Source: an uncultured Senegalimassilia sp. (lineage in GTDB: Bacteria > Actinomycetota > Coriobacteriia > Coriobacteriales > Eggerthellaceae). From it: a stretch of DNA of 17,744 nucleotides. The stretch covers positions 1-17,744 of the forward strand of contig CAKUJT010000054.1 of the NCBI GenBank assembly GCA_934661765.1. The letters run 5' to 3'. A program made the position numbers and the translations under genes. The notes beneath the pieces are model-generated. The model was not told the origin of the DNA and ran no database searches. It saw nothing but the letters and a program-made list of their open reading frames with translations. Below are positions 1 to 7,320 of the stretch, one piece after another. Position 1 is the stretch's first letter, and the number at the start of each line of letters is the position of its first letter.

Positions 1-37
1 GTCGTGCTTCATCCTCAGGTCAACATGCATAAAGAAA

Positions 38-71
38 GCCTCCCATTTCTCGTGTCCAAGAAATGGGAGGC
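38..71. terminator. Inverted repeat upstream of menF, probable terminator
   Basis: Perfect 13-bp arms (38-50 and 59-71) enclose an 8-nt loop. On the - strand the stem is followed by a T-rich tail (TTTCTTTAT), whereas on the + strand it is followed by a mixed sequence. It lies upstream of the menF -10 box, so it would not be in a menF transcript starting there. It most likely ends transcription arriving from a neighbouring gene outside the window, or insulates menF. Its direction is uncertain. Confidence 0.5.
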
Positions 72-109
72 AGTTCAAGTCGGAGACTCCGGGCCTTTTT
101 GCGCACCGC

Positions 110-115
110 TATAAT
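110..115 (+). promoter_or_regulatory. -10 box of probable menF promoter
   Basis: A consensus TATAAT lies 40 bp before the menF start codon, which would place transcription initiation near 121-123. No convincing -35 hexamer is seen at 16-18 bp spacing (the stretch around 85-92 is GC-rich), so the promoter may be activator-dependent or rely on the -10 alone. Confidence 0.5.
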
Positions 116-154
116 AGGAAACCGTGACCCATCAGACGATCAGGGAGAAGTCGA

Positions 155-1561
155 ATGACCCGAATCTATTCGTACACCCAGCCGCTCGATGCCGATATCG
201 TCGACGCGTTCTGCCTTATGCAGAAGGGCTTCACCGATCAATTCGTGTATTACCGCAAGGATCGCCCTACCCGTTTCATGGGCTTGGGACGATGCATCGC
301 GTTGCCTACCCTGGACGAGGCCGAGTGCGAACTGACGGGGCCGGCCGCCGAGCAGCCGGTGTTCTTCTCGTTCAACCGATTCGACGCGCACAACCCCGCG
401 CCGGCCGATGAGCTGTTCCAATCGTTTCCCAACTTGCATTTCATGCTGCCTGAAGTAGTGCTCATCGAGAACGAGCGCGGCGCTTTCCTGCAGGTGAACT
501 CCCTTGGTCCGGTGTACGCCGGCCGCGTCGAGCGTTTCGCGCGCCTTGCCCTGACGGCGCCGCATCGCACGCGACGCACCGTTTCGTACCAGCTGGAGCT
601 CGATTCGCGTTCCGCTTGGGAGCGGGCGGTGGGAAGCGGTCTCGATGCCATCAAGGGCGGCCGCGTGGAGAAAGTGGTACTCTCGCGCCGGCTGAAATTG
701 CGCGCCGACGAGCCGTTCTCCTCGAAGGACCTGCTGGTGAACCTGATCGACGGCACCGCGTATGGAACCGTGCTGCTGTACCGCTACGCCGACGTGTTCT
801 TCTGCGGCTGCACCCCTGAGCTGCTCGTGAGGAAATCGGGTTGCGAACTTGAAAGCATGTGCTTGGCGGGAACCTGTCCGGCATCGCCCGACCCCGCCGA
901 GAACGAGCGCCTTGCGCAGGGTTTGCTCAACGATGCGAAGAACCGTGCCGAGCATGACTACGTCGTGCGCTTCATCCGGGACGTGCTGGGCCGTACGTGC
1001 TACGCGGTGGATGTCCCGAAGGAGCCGACCATTATGCCGTTGACGCGCATCCAGCATCTGATGACGCCCGCGCGCGCAAAACTGCTTGAAGGCGTGGACT
1101 TGTGGTCGATGATGGGCGATTTGCACCCCACTCCCGCGGTTTCTGGCACCCCGGTCGGCGAGGCGAAGATGCTCATCCGCCAGATCGAAACCTACAACCG
1201 CGGCTTCTTCGCCGGCGCTTGCGGCTATGTGGATGCTGCCGGAGACGGCGAGTTCAGCGTGGCGCTGCGCACCGGCGTGTTCGACGGCGAGATCGGCTAC
1301 GTGTATGCCGGGTGCGGCATCGTCGACGGCAGCCGCGCGGCCGACGAGTACGACGAGATCGCGCTGAAGCTGAAAACCGTGCTCTCCGCATTCGATGGCG
1401 AAGCCGGCGCGGCTTCGTCCTGCGCCGCGCAAAACGCAACGCAAACCGTCGGCGAAACCAACCAGCAAGCCGCATCGCCGGCTGACCCGCAGGCGAGCCC
1501 GCAAGTTGCGGGTCAAACTTGTCCGCAAACCACGACTGCAGGGAAAGGGGAAGCTCGATGA
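155..1561 (+). CDS. menF: Isochorismate synthase MenF
   Basis: Converts chorismate to isochorismate, the committed step of the classical menaquinone pathway; a cytosolic, Mg-dependent enzyme of the chorismate-binding family. The product is 468 aa. The C-terminal catalytic domain (about 150-412) shows VEKVVLSRR (171-179; K173 fits the water-activating lysine), the AGT loop (238-240), KNRAEH (262-267), LHPTPAVSG (323-331), a Glu-rich helix ending at R349-G350, and YAGCGIV (384-390). The start at 155 is preceded by AGGGAG (142-147) at good spacing. Residues 413-468 form an Ala/Gln/Thr/Pro-rich tail beyond the usual family end and are probably disordered. It is the first gene of the men cluster and its TGA overlaps the menD ATG (ATGA). 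A salicylate or siderophore synthase is the alternative for this fold; the adjacent menD and menH make MenF the clear choice. Confidence 0.95.
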   Translation: MTRIYSYTQPLDADIVDAFCLMQKGFTDQFVYYRKDRPTRFMGLGRCIALPTLDEAECELTGPAAEQPVFFSFNRFDAHNPAPADELFQSFPNLHFMLPEVVLIENERGAFLQVNSLGPVYAGRVERFARLALTAPHRTRRTVSYQLELDSRSAWERAVGSGLDAIKGGRVEKVVLSRRLKLRADEPFSSKDLLVNLIDGTAYGTVLLYRYADVFFCGCTPELLVRKSGCELESMCLAGTCPASPDPAENERLAQGLLNDAKNRAEHDYVVRFIRDVLGRTCYAVDVPKEPTIMPLTRIQHLMTPARAKLLEGVDLWSMMGDLHPTPAVSGTPVGEAKMLIRQIETYNRGFFAGACGYVDAAGDGEFSVALRTGVFDGEIGYVYAGCGIVDGSRAADEYDEIALKLKTVLSAFDGEAGAASSCAAQNATQTVGETNQQAASPADPQASPQVAGQTCPQTTTAGKGEAR

Positions 1562-3570
1562 CCGTCGCCGATCCGCGCGCAACCGCGTGCTTCCTGGGAG
1601 CGTTCTTCGATGAGCTCGCGAAATGGGGCGTGCAAAACGTGGTGATCAGCCCCGGGTCGCGCTCCACCCCGCTGTCCATGACCGCCTACGAGCTGTCTTG
1701 CCGCGCACCGCAGCGGATGAGCACGTATGTGGACATCGATGAACGCGGCGCCGCCTTCCTGGCGCTGGGCATGGCGAAGGCGTCCGGTCGTCCGGCGGCG
1801 CTGGTATGTTCGTCGGGCACGGCCATCGCCAACTACTACCCGGCCATCCTCGAGGCGGAGTCGTCGCGCGTGCCCCTTATCGTGTTGACGGCCGATCGCC
1901 CGCCGCAGTTGCAGGGGCTGGGCGCTCCGCAAACCTGCGATCAATCGCACGCTTACGGTACGCACGTGCGCGCCTATCGCGGTATGCCTTTGCCTGCAGA
2001 CGACGAAGGCTCGCTGCGTTTCGCCCGCCAAGCCGCCCGCGAGGCGTGCATCGCCGCGCTCGGTTCGTGCGAGTTCCCGCAAAACCAGGGAGCGCAAAAC
2101 CCATCGGCGACACCCTCGGCTGCAGCGGCGTGCGCATCCCAGCGTCTTGCCGGGGCCTGCTTCGGCGGCCCGGTGCACCTGAATTTCCCGTTCGACGAGC
2201 CGCTCAAGCCCGACGTGACGCTGCCCGACCTGTTCGACGCCGGCATCCCTTGCGCCGACCAGGCAGCTGCAGAAGGCGCAACCCCCGGGGCAAAACCCAC
2301 TCGAAAGCCGTTGCTTCCCGTCGGCGTCGCGCACGTGCGCGGGGGCATGGAAGGCGTTGCGGCGGCGCAGCTTGCCCGCGAGCTGCTGGCCAACAGCGTG
2401 CTGCTTCTGGCGGGCGAAGGCTCCTGCGCCACGCACGAGGCGGCGCAGCGCGTGCTGGCCTTCGCGCGCGCCTTCGCCATCCCCGTGCTCGCCGACCCGC
2501 TCTCGGGCCTGCGCTCCTTCGACGACCCGCTGGTGATCGGCAACTACGACAGTGTGTTCCAGCCTGGCGGCATCTCGCCCGATGGTAGCTTGAATCCGCA
2601 GGTCATCGTGCGTTTCGGCCGCTACCCCGTGTCGAAGCGCGCGACTCAGTGGGCCCGTGCACGCGAGGACGCCGGCGTGCTGCAGGTTGTGGTCGACCCC
2701 CTGGAAACGCGCGACACCAACGCCGCCACCACGGTGTTCGTCTGTACGAAGCCCGCCGATTTCGCGCAAAGCATGCTGCGCGCGCTGCGCATGGAGGATG
2801 GCCCCGCAGCGGCAGGCGCCAACGACCTATCGTTCGCCAACGCCTGGCAGCGGGTGGAGGAAGCCGCCGCAAAGCGCATAGCTGCGGTGGATGACGGCGA
2901 AGAACCCGGTGCCGACGGCTTTGAGGGCGCCTACGTCCGCCGCGTGCTGGAGCTTGCCCCCGAAGGCTCGTGCCTGTTTGCGGCGAACTCCATGAGCGTG
3001 CGCGCCGTGGACACCTTCTATCTGAAGGGCGGCAAACAGCTGACCGTGCTGGCGAACCGGGGCCTGAACGGCATCGACGGCACGGTTTCCACGGCCATCG
3101 GCGCCTCGCGCTGCTTCGGCCGCACCACGCTGATCACGGGCGACCTGACCATGCAGCACGACCTGAACGCCCTGGCGTTGCAGCGCGAGCTGCGCGTGCA
3201 GCGGCAGCTCGCCAACGCCGCAGACAGTGCAAGCCGCACGCCGGAGCAGGCCGCCAAGCGTAATAGCCGCGAAACAAACGCCGGTGAGCAGGGCATTACC
3301 ATCGTGTTGCTGAACAACAACGGCGGCGCCATATTCGACATGCTGCCGCAGAAGTCGCAGGAAGCGTATTTCGAGCGCCTGTTCCTCACGCCTCAGGACG
3401 TGGACTTCCAGGCAGCGGTCGCCGCATTCGGCGTGCCCTACAGCAAAACGGCCACGTTGGCGGAGTTCGACCGGGCGTATCGCGCGTCGCTGGATGTTCC
3501 GGGCATTAGCTTCATCGAAGTGCCCGTGCCCCTGCAGGGCCTGCGCGAACGCTACGCCAACTATTGGTAA
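1558..3570 (+). CDS. menD: SEPHCHC synthase MenD (ThDP enzyme)
   Basis: Thiamine-diphosphate- and Mg-dependent decarboxylation of 2-oxoglutarate and addition to isochorismate, giving 2-succinyl-5-enolpyruvyl-6-hydroxy-3-cyclohexene-1-carboxylate (SEPHCHC). The ATG at 1558 is chosen because it follows AGGGGAA (1546-1552) and overlaps the menF stop, implying translational coupling; an upstream TTG at 1519 lacks support. Seen in the 670-aa product: ISPGSRSTPL (30-39), the ThDP-activating Glu in DER (E62), LTADRPPQLQG (110-120), ANRGLNGIDG (499-508), GDL (528-530) and NNNGGAIF (586-593). MenD is usually about 550-580 aa. The excess lies in Ala/Gln/Pro-rich insertions near 172-200, 233-252 and 546-577. 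The last one lengthens the GDL-to-NN span of the ThDP/Mg motif to about 60 residues from roughly 30. All catalytic motifs are intact, so the enzyme is probably active. Confidence 0.95.
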   Translation: MTVADPRATACFLGAFFDELAKWGVQNVVISPGSRSTPLSMTAYELSCRAPQRMSTYVDIDERGAAFLALGMAKASGRPAALVCSSGTAIANYYPAILEAESSRVPLIVLTADRPPQLQGLGAPQTCDQSHAYGTHVRAYRGMPLPADDEGSLRFARQAAREACIAALGSCEFPQNQGAQNPSATPSAAAACASQRLAGACFGGPVHLNFPFDEPLKPDVTLPDLFDAGIPCADQAAAEGATPGAKPTRKPLLPVGVAHVRGGMEGVAAAQLARELLANSVLLLAGEGSCATHEAAQRVLAFARAFAIPVLADPLSGLRSFDDPLVIGNYDSVFQPGGISPDGSLNPQVIVRFGRYPVSKRATQWARAREDAGVLQVVVDPLETRDTNAATTVFVCTKPADFAQSMLRALRMEDGPAAAGANDLSFANAWQRVEEAAAKRIAAVDDGEEPGADGFEGAYVRRVLELAPEGSCLFAANSMSVRAVDTFYLKGGKQLTVLANRGLNGIDGTVSTAIGASRCFGRTTLITGDLTMQHDLNALALQRELRVQRQLANAADSASRTPEQAAKRNSRETNAGEQGITIVLLNNNGGAIFDMLPQKSQEAYFERLFLTPQDVDFQAAVAAFGVPYSKTATLAEFDRAYRASLDVPGISFIEVPVPLQGLRERYANYW

Positions 3571-3690
3571 TCGCTCGGCGCGCAGCCATCGCCGCAAGGC
3601 AGGCCCTCGGCGGGTGACTGCCGTTGCAGGGACGACGCGCATCTATCGCTGGCAAGGTAAGCGCTCGGCGCGCAGCCATCGCCGCAAGGC
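3566..3690 (+). repeat. Direct repeat pair bracketing the menD stop region
   Basis: Two 35-bp copies, 3566-3600 and 3656-3690, differ at one base (T3571 versus G3661) and are 90 bp apart start to start. The first copy begins inside the last codons of menD and includes its TAA stop. A degenerate third copy of the core is visible at 3633-3649 (14 of 17 bases match 3576-3592). The unit resembles a small intergenic repeat family or the remnant of a local duplication. No open reading frame here has an RBS or recognisable product. Confidence 0.75.
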
Positions 3691-3748
3691 CGACGCCCGT
3701 CCTTCGCTGCAACGCCTGCGCTTTGCGCCTTGGCGTTGCCGGCACACC

Positions 3749-3764
3749 GTGTTGTACGCAACAC
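3749..3764. promoter_or_regulatory. Inverted repeat upstream of menH, possible operator
   Basis: GTGTTG-TACG-CAACAC is a perfect 6-bp inverted repeat with a 4-bp centre, in the most AT-rich stretch of the menD-menH gap, 39 bp before the menH start. It could be an operator or a small mRNA hairpin. No clear promoter hexamers were found next to it, so menH may still be read from the menF promoter. Confidence 0.3.
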
Positions 3765-3802
3765 ATACAACAGCAAAACGCAAAGGGATCGAGGAGGAGC
3801 TC

Positions 3803-4690
3803 ATGGAAATGATGAACGAGCAGTCGGAAACCGCCTGCTTCGACGTTGACGGAGTCCGATATCGTTACCTGTATATGAAGGAGGATGATTCCGCTCGCGG
3901 CCGTCGTCGCACCCCGGTGCTGTTCGTGCACGGATTCGCGCAAAACGCGCTGTCTTGGTTCCCCACAAGCCGCACTATCTTCCTTGAACGCGACGTGTAC
4001 GGCATCGACCTCGTCGGCCACGGCGGGTCATCGGTCCCGGTCCATCCGGCGCCGTACAGCTTGCCGGCCATGGGCGAGGCGCTCCTTGCCCTTATCAAGC
4101 TGATTCCGGGAAAACCCCTGGTGGTGGCCTATTCGATGGGCGGGCGCGTGGCGCTCTCCGCACTCCTCGAGGTCGGTCCCGCGGCGTTCGCCAAGCAAAC
4201 GAGCGGCTTGCTTCTGGAAAGCGTGGGCATGGGGCCGAAAACGCAGGCGGAGCGCGATGCCGCCATCGAGCGCGATGCCGACATGGCGCGCCGCCTGCGC
4301 GAGACGCCGCTGAAGGACTTCATGACCTACTGGGAGAACCTGCCGCTGTTCGAATCGCAGAAGGCGCTGCCGAGGAAGGTTCGCGCCGCGGTGCGCGCCA
4401 ACAGGCTTGCCAACGACCCCGAGGCGCTGGCGAAGTGCGTGGAATGCGCTGGGCAGCATCGCATGCCCTCATATCGCGAGACCACGGCGGCGCTGCGCGA
4501 CCTCGGCCTGCGCGGCTACCCGGCCCTCTACCTTGCTGGTGAAAAGGACGTGAAGTACAGCAAGCTCGCAGCCGGCCTGCATGAGGAGGGCATCGTGAGG
4601 ACGCGCGTCGCGCCGAAGGTGGGGCACAACGTTCACCTGGAGGCCCCCGAGGTTTTCGCCGCCTGCGTGCACAGCGTGGCAACGCGCTAG
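3803..4690 (+). CDS. menH: SHCHC synthase MenH (alpha/beta hydrolase)
   Basis: Eliminates pyruvate from the MenD product SEPHCHC to form 2-succinyl-6-hydroxy-2,4-cyclohexadiene-1-carboxylate (SHCHC). The reading frame is open further upstream, but the ATG at 3803 follows GAGGAGG (3791-3797) and starts the hydrolase homology. The 295-aa protein shows FVHGFAQ (41-47), the DLVGHGGSS loop (69-77), the nucleophile elbow YSMGGRVAL (110-118, S111), the MenH-typical segment ending ENLPLFESQKALP (178-190), and a terminal GHNVHLEAPE (274-283). The catalytic triad is most likely S111, D249 and H275. The SMGGR elbow and the NLPLF-Q-LP signature distinguish it from generic hydrolases. It follows menD after a gap of 232 bp carrying a repeat, so co-transcription is likely but not certain. 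Confidence 0.9.
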   Translation: MEMMNEQSETACFDVDGVRYRYLYMKEDDSARGRRRTPVLFVHGFAQNALSWFPTSRTIFLERDVYGIDLVGHGGSSVPVHPAPYSLPAMGEALLALIKLIPGKPLVVAYSMGGRVALSALLEVGPAAFAKQTSGLLLESVGMGPKTQAERDAAIERDADMARRLRETPLKDFMTYWENLPLFESQKALPRKVRAAVRANRLANDPEALAKCVECAGQHRMPSYRETTAALRDLGLRGYPALYLAGEKDVKYSKLAAGLHEEGIVRTRVAPKVGHNVHLEAPEVFAACVHSVATR

Positions 4691-4778
4691 CGGGGCGTCG
4701 CCGTCCGCCCGCGCAACGTGGCCTCGGGCCGTGGATTCCGCGGCCTTATCCGTCAGCCCCCTCTCAACGGTTCGGAAA

Positions 4779-4820
4779 GCGCTTGCCGCAACCTCCTTCC
4801 AAGGCGCTTGCGGCAAGCGC
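4779..4820 (+). terminator. Nested hairpins after menH, terminator-like
   Basis: A perfect 13-bp inverted repeat pairs 4779-4791 with 4808-4820 across a 16-nt loop. The right half can alternatively fold on itself (4804-4810 with 4814-4820, 3-nt loop). The two folds exclude each other because both use 4814-4820. No T-run follows, so intrinsic termination would be weak; a Rho-dependent or mRNA-stabilising role for the menFDH transcript is possible. Confidence 0.45.
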
Positions 4821-4891
4821 CCGCTTTGCCCCCTCCGTCCCGTGCCGTGTTCCCGTGCATAGACAATCAACCTCCTGACGTGGTGCGACTT

Positions 4892-4900
4892 TGCTACAAT
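4892..4900 (+). promoter_or_regulatory. Extended -10 promoter of the c-di-GMP regulator
   Basis: TGC-TACAAT matches an extended -10 element (TG at 4892-4893, hexamer 4895-4900), 63 bp before the regulator start codon. Sequence at the -35 position is weak, which is compatible with an extended -10 promoter. It suggests the signalling genes are not only read through from menFDH. Confidence 0.45.
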
Positions 4901-4963
4901 GCATTCACTGGAAACAAGCACGCACGAAAGCTCGAATCAACTCGAAACAGAGGCCCGCCGGTT

Positions 4964-6868
4964 ATGGACGACAAAACGCAAGGTACCGAGCAGCACGATC
5001 AGCTACCCGATATGTCGAGGGACGAACTGGAAGCGGAAATGGGCCGCTTGCTCGGCGTCTACCCTGTTGTGCGCTTCCTTGACGAAGACGACATCGATGA
5101 AGAGGAATCCTGCCTGCTGTACGGCGGCGCGTGTGTTTGCATGCGCGGGGTGTGCAAGGACATCCTGCGCAATAGAGGTTCCCGAACGCATAGGGTGCTC
5201 ATGGGCGATCAGGTCCATCGCGCATCGGCTCGGTACGTGAACGTCGATGGCAAGCCGGGTGTGCTCATGTGCGCTCAGCCTGTCGACGCGGTCGCTAGCG
5301 GCATGCTTTCCGAGGAGCTGCTCTATCACGATGCGCTGTCGGGCGCTTACAACCGGCGCTTCTACGAGGACAACCTGCGCAATCAGCACGTGTTCGCCGG
5401 CGTGGCGGTTTTGGACTTGGACGATTTCAAGCTGGTCAACGACACGCTGGGCCATCACGCGGGCGATGTCGCCATCAAAACGGCCGTGAGCGTGCTCAGG
5501 AGCTGCATCCGATCGACCGATATGCTCGTGCGCTACGGCGGCGACGAGTTCGTCTTGGTCATCCCCGGTATCTCCGCCGACGTCTTCGCGCGCAAGCTGC
5601 ACGATATGGCGGATAAGCTGGCCGAAACGCCCGTTTCCGGATACGAGAACGTCAACCTCACCGTCAGCATCGGCGGCGTGCTGTCCGAGGGGCGCACCGT
5701 CGAGGAGGCGGTACGCCAGGCGGACGGCCTCATGTATAAGGCGAAGGGCCGCAAGAACCTCGTCATCACCGATTCCGACGATCTTGATCCCTACGAGTTC
5801 CATAAACCGTTGCTGCTGGTGGTGGACGATTCCGAGATGAACCGCGCCATTTTGAGCGAGATGCTCAAGGACCAGTACGAGATCCTCGAGGCGGATTGCG
5901 GCGAAGAGGGCATCGCGTGTCTGGAGCAGCACGGAAGCGGCATCTCCATCGTGCTGCTCGACATCATCATGCCCGGTGCCGACGGCTTCGACGTGCTCTC
6001 CTGCATGTCGCGCAACGGCTGGATCGACGACGTCCCCGTCATCATGATCTCGAGCGAGGATTCCGACGACTCGGTGCTGCGTGCCTACGAGCTGGGTGCT
6101 TCCGACTACATCAGCCGTCCCTTCGACAAGCGCATCGTGCGCCAGCGCGTTAGCAACATCATGCGCCTCTACACCAAGCAGCGGCGCCTGTCCACCATGC
6201 TCGCGCAACAGTTCTACGAGCGCGAACGCGAAAGCCGCATGCTCGTCGACATCATGGGCGGAGCCATGGAGCTGCGCAACGGCGAAAGCGGCCCGCACGT
6301 GCAGCATGTGCGCAAGCTCACCGAGATGATGCTGGAGCACCTGATGCGCAAAACGGACCGCTACCACATCAGCTCGAGCGATCGCGCCACCATCGCAGCC
6401 GCCTCGACGCTGCATGACCTGGGGAAGCTGGCCATCCCCGATAGCATCTTGAACAAGCCGGGCAGGTTGACGTCCGGGGAGTTCGAGATCATGAAGACCC
6501 ACACCACCATCGGCGCAGACATGCTCGAGGATATGGTGCAGTATCGCGACAGCGCCCTGGTGCGCGCGGCGCGCGACATCTGCCGTTGGCATCACGAGCG
6601 CTACGACGGCGGCGGATACCCCGACGGCCTGAAGGGCGAGGAGATTCCCATATCGGCGCAGGTCGTCTCGTTGGTGGACGTGTACGACGCCCTGACCAGC
6701 GATCGCGTGTACAAGAAGGCCTTCCCACATGAGAAGGCCATGCACATGATCTTGAACGGGGAATGCGGCGCGTTCAACCCGCTGCTCATCGATTGCCTCA
6801 TCGATCTGCAGGACCGTATCGTCGCCGAGAAGGACGAGGAAGATCCACCCCCCCCCCTATTTCAGTGA
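4964..6868 (+). CDS. GGDEF-REC-HD-GYP cyclic-di-GMP regulator
   Basis: A cytosolic 634-aa signalling protein that, from its motifs, should both make and degrade cyclic di-GMP. An N-terminal region (about 17-112) resembles a PAS-like sensor with a Cys cluster C50, C57, C59, C64. The GGDEF domain spans about 118-268 with intact YGGDEF (191-196), so diguanylate cyclase activity is predicted. The receiver domain (about 282-400) has acidic D288/D289 and phospho-acceptor D333 in LLDIIMPG, but Arg (R385, SRPF) replaces the usual lysine. A helix (about 400-430) leads to an HD-GYP phosphodiesterase (about 430-620) with HDLGK (484-488) and HHERYDGGGYP (543-553) intact. No membrane segment is seen. The ATG at 4964 has a modest upstream AGAGG (4949-4953); the open frame upstream has no homology. 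The gene ends in a run of ten C. The Hpt gene follows 89 bp downstream and is a plausible phosphodonor. It sits between menH and menB. Confidence 0.9.
   Translation: MDDKTQGTEQHDQLPDMSRDELEAEMGRLLGVYPVVRFLDEDDIDEEESCLLYGGACVCMRGVCKDILRNRGSRTHRVLMGDQVHRASARYVNVDGKPGVLMCAQPVDAVASGMLSEELLYHDALSGAYNRRFYEDNLRNQHVFAGVAVLDLDDFKLVNDTLGHHAGDVAIKTAVSVLRSCIRSTDMLVRYGGDEFVLVIPGISADVFARKLHDMADKLAETPVSGYENVNLTVSIGGVLSEGRTVEEAVRQADGLMYKAKGRKNLVITDSDDLDPYEFHKPLLLVVDDSEMNRAILSEMLKDQYEILEADCGEEGIACLEQHGSGISIVLLDIIMPGADGFDVLSCMSRNGWIDDVPVIMISSEDSDDSVLRAYELGASDYISRPFDKRIVRQRVSNIMRLYTKQRRLSTMLAQQFYERERESRMLVDIMGGAMELRNGESGPHVQHVRKLTEMMLEHLMRKTDRYHISSSDRATIAAASTLHDLGKLAIPDSILNKPGRLTSGEFEIMKTHTTIGADMLEDMVQYRDSALVRAARDICRWHHERYDGGGYPDGLKGEEIPISAQVVSLVDVYDALTSDRVYKKAFPHEKAMHMILNGECGAFNPLLIDCLIDLQDRIVAEKDEEDPPPPLFQ
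6848..6857 (+). repeat. C10 homopolymer at the end of the regulator gene
   Basis: Ten consecutive C encode the terminal Pro residues of the GGDEF-REC-HD-GYP protein. Loss of one C would give a short different tail ending at a TGA a few codons on; gain of one would add roughly a dozen residues. Either change lies outside the catalytic domains. It may be slippage-prone or a sequencing error site. Confidence 0.7.
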
Positions 6869-6957
6869 ATGATGAGGGGCGGGAAGGAGCGGGAGCTTGA
6901 TCGATGGCAGGCGCCCCGATGACGAAAACGGGCCGACAAGGAAAGGCGAGATAGGCC

Positions 6958-7314
6958 ATGAGCACGATCGAGAACGCATATAACCAGGTAGGAGCCGATT
7001 TCAACGACGTGTTGCGTCGTTTCGCCAGCGAGGAGCTCATCGTGCGATTCGCCGAGAAGTTCCTAGAGGACGGCAGCTTCGAGCAGCTGGGCGAAGCGCT
7101 GCGAAGCGGCAACGCGGATGCTGCGTTCCTTGCCTCCCATACGCTGAAGGGCATCGCGCAGAACATGGGCTTCACCGGCCTGTACGAGCCGTCGAACGCG
7201 CTGACCGAGGAGCTGCGCTCCAAGCCCGCCGACCTTACGCGGGCAAAGGAGCTGTTCGCGCCTGTGGAGGCCGAGTACGGCAAGACGGCGGAGGCCCTGC
7301 GCGCCGCCCTGTAG
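6958..7314 (+). CDS. Stand-alone Hpt phosphotransfer protein
   Basis: A 118-aa, all-helical histidine phosphotransfer protein. The signature ASHTLKGIAQNMGF (59-72) contains the phospho-accepting H61, followed by the conserved Gly/Phe of the four-helix bundle. It has no kinase or receiver domain, so it should relay phosphate between a histidine kinase and receiver domains. The nearest receiver is in the protein encoded immediately upstream (89-bp gap, same strand), which makes that its likely partner; no histidine kinase is encoded in the window. The ATG at 6958 is preceded by AAGGAAAGG (6939-6947) at somewhat long spacing. Confidence 0.85.
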   Translation: MSTIENAYNQVGADFNDVLRRFASEELIVRFAEKFLEDGSFEQLGEALRSGNADAAFLASHTLKGIAQNMGFTGLYEPSNALTEELRSKPADLTRAKELFAPVEAEYGKTAEALRAAL

Positions 7315-7320
7315 CAAACA

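Noticed and set aside
140..1582. Long - strand reading frame (480 codons) opposite menF
   Set aside because: Antisense shadow of GC-rich codon use; the sequence is low-complexity Arg/Ala/His/Val-rich with no motif, and the + strand frame is clearly menF.
3494..3802. Upstream extension of menH overlapping the end of menD
   Set aside because: Arg-rich translation across the direct repeats, no homology; a strong RBS sits immediately before the ATG at 3803.
5003..6745. 580-codon - strand reading frame opposite the c-di-GMP regulator
   Set aside because: It mirrors a well-supported gene; rich in His, Val and Asp as expected from antisense of GC-biased codons, no RBS or family motif.
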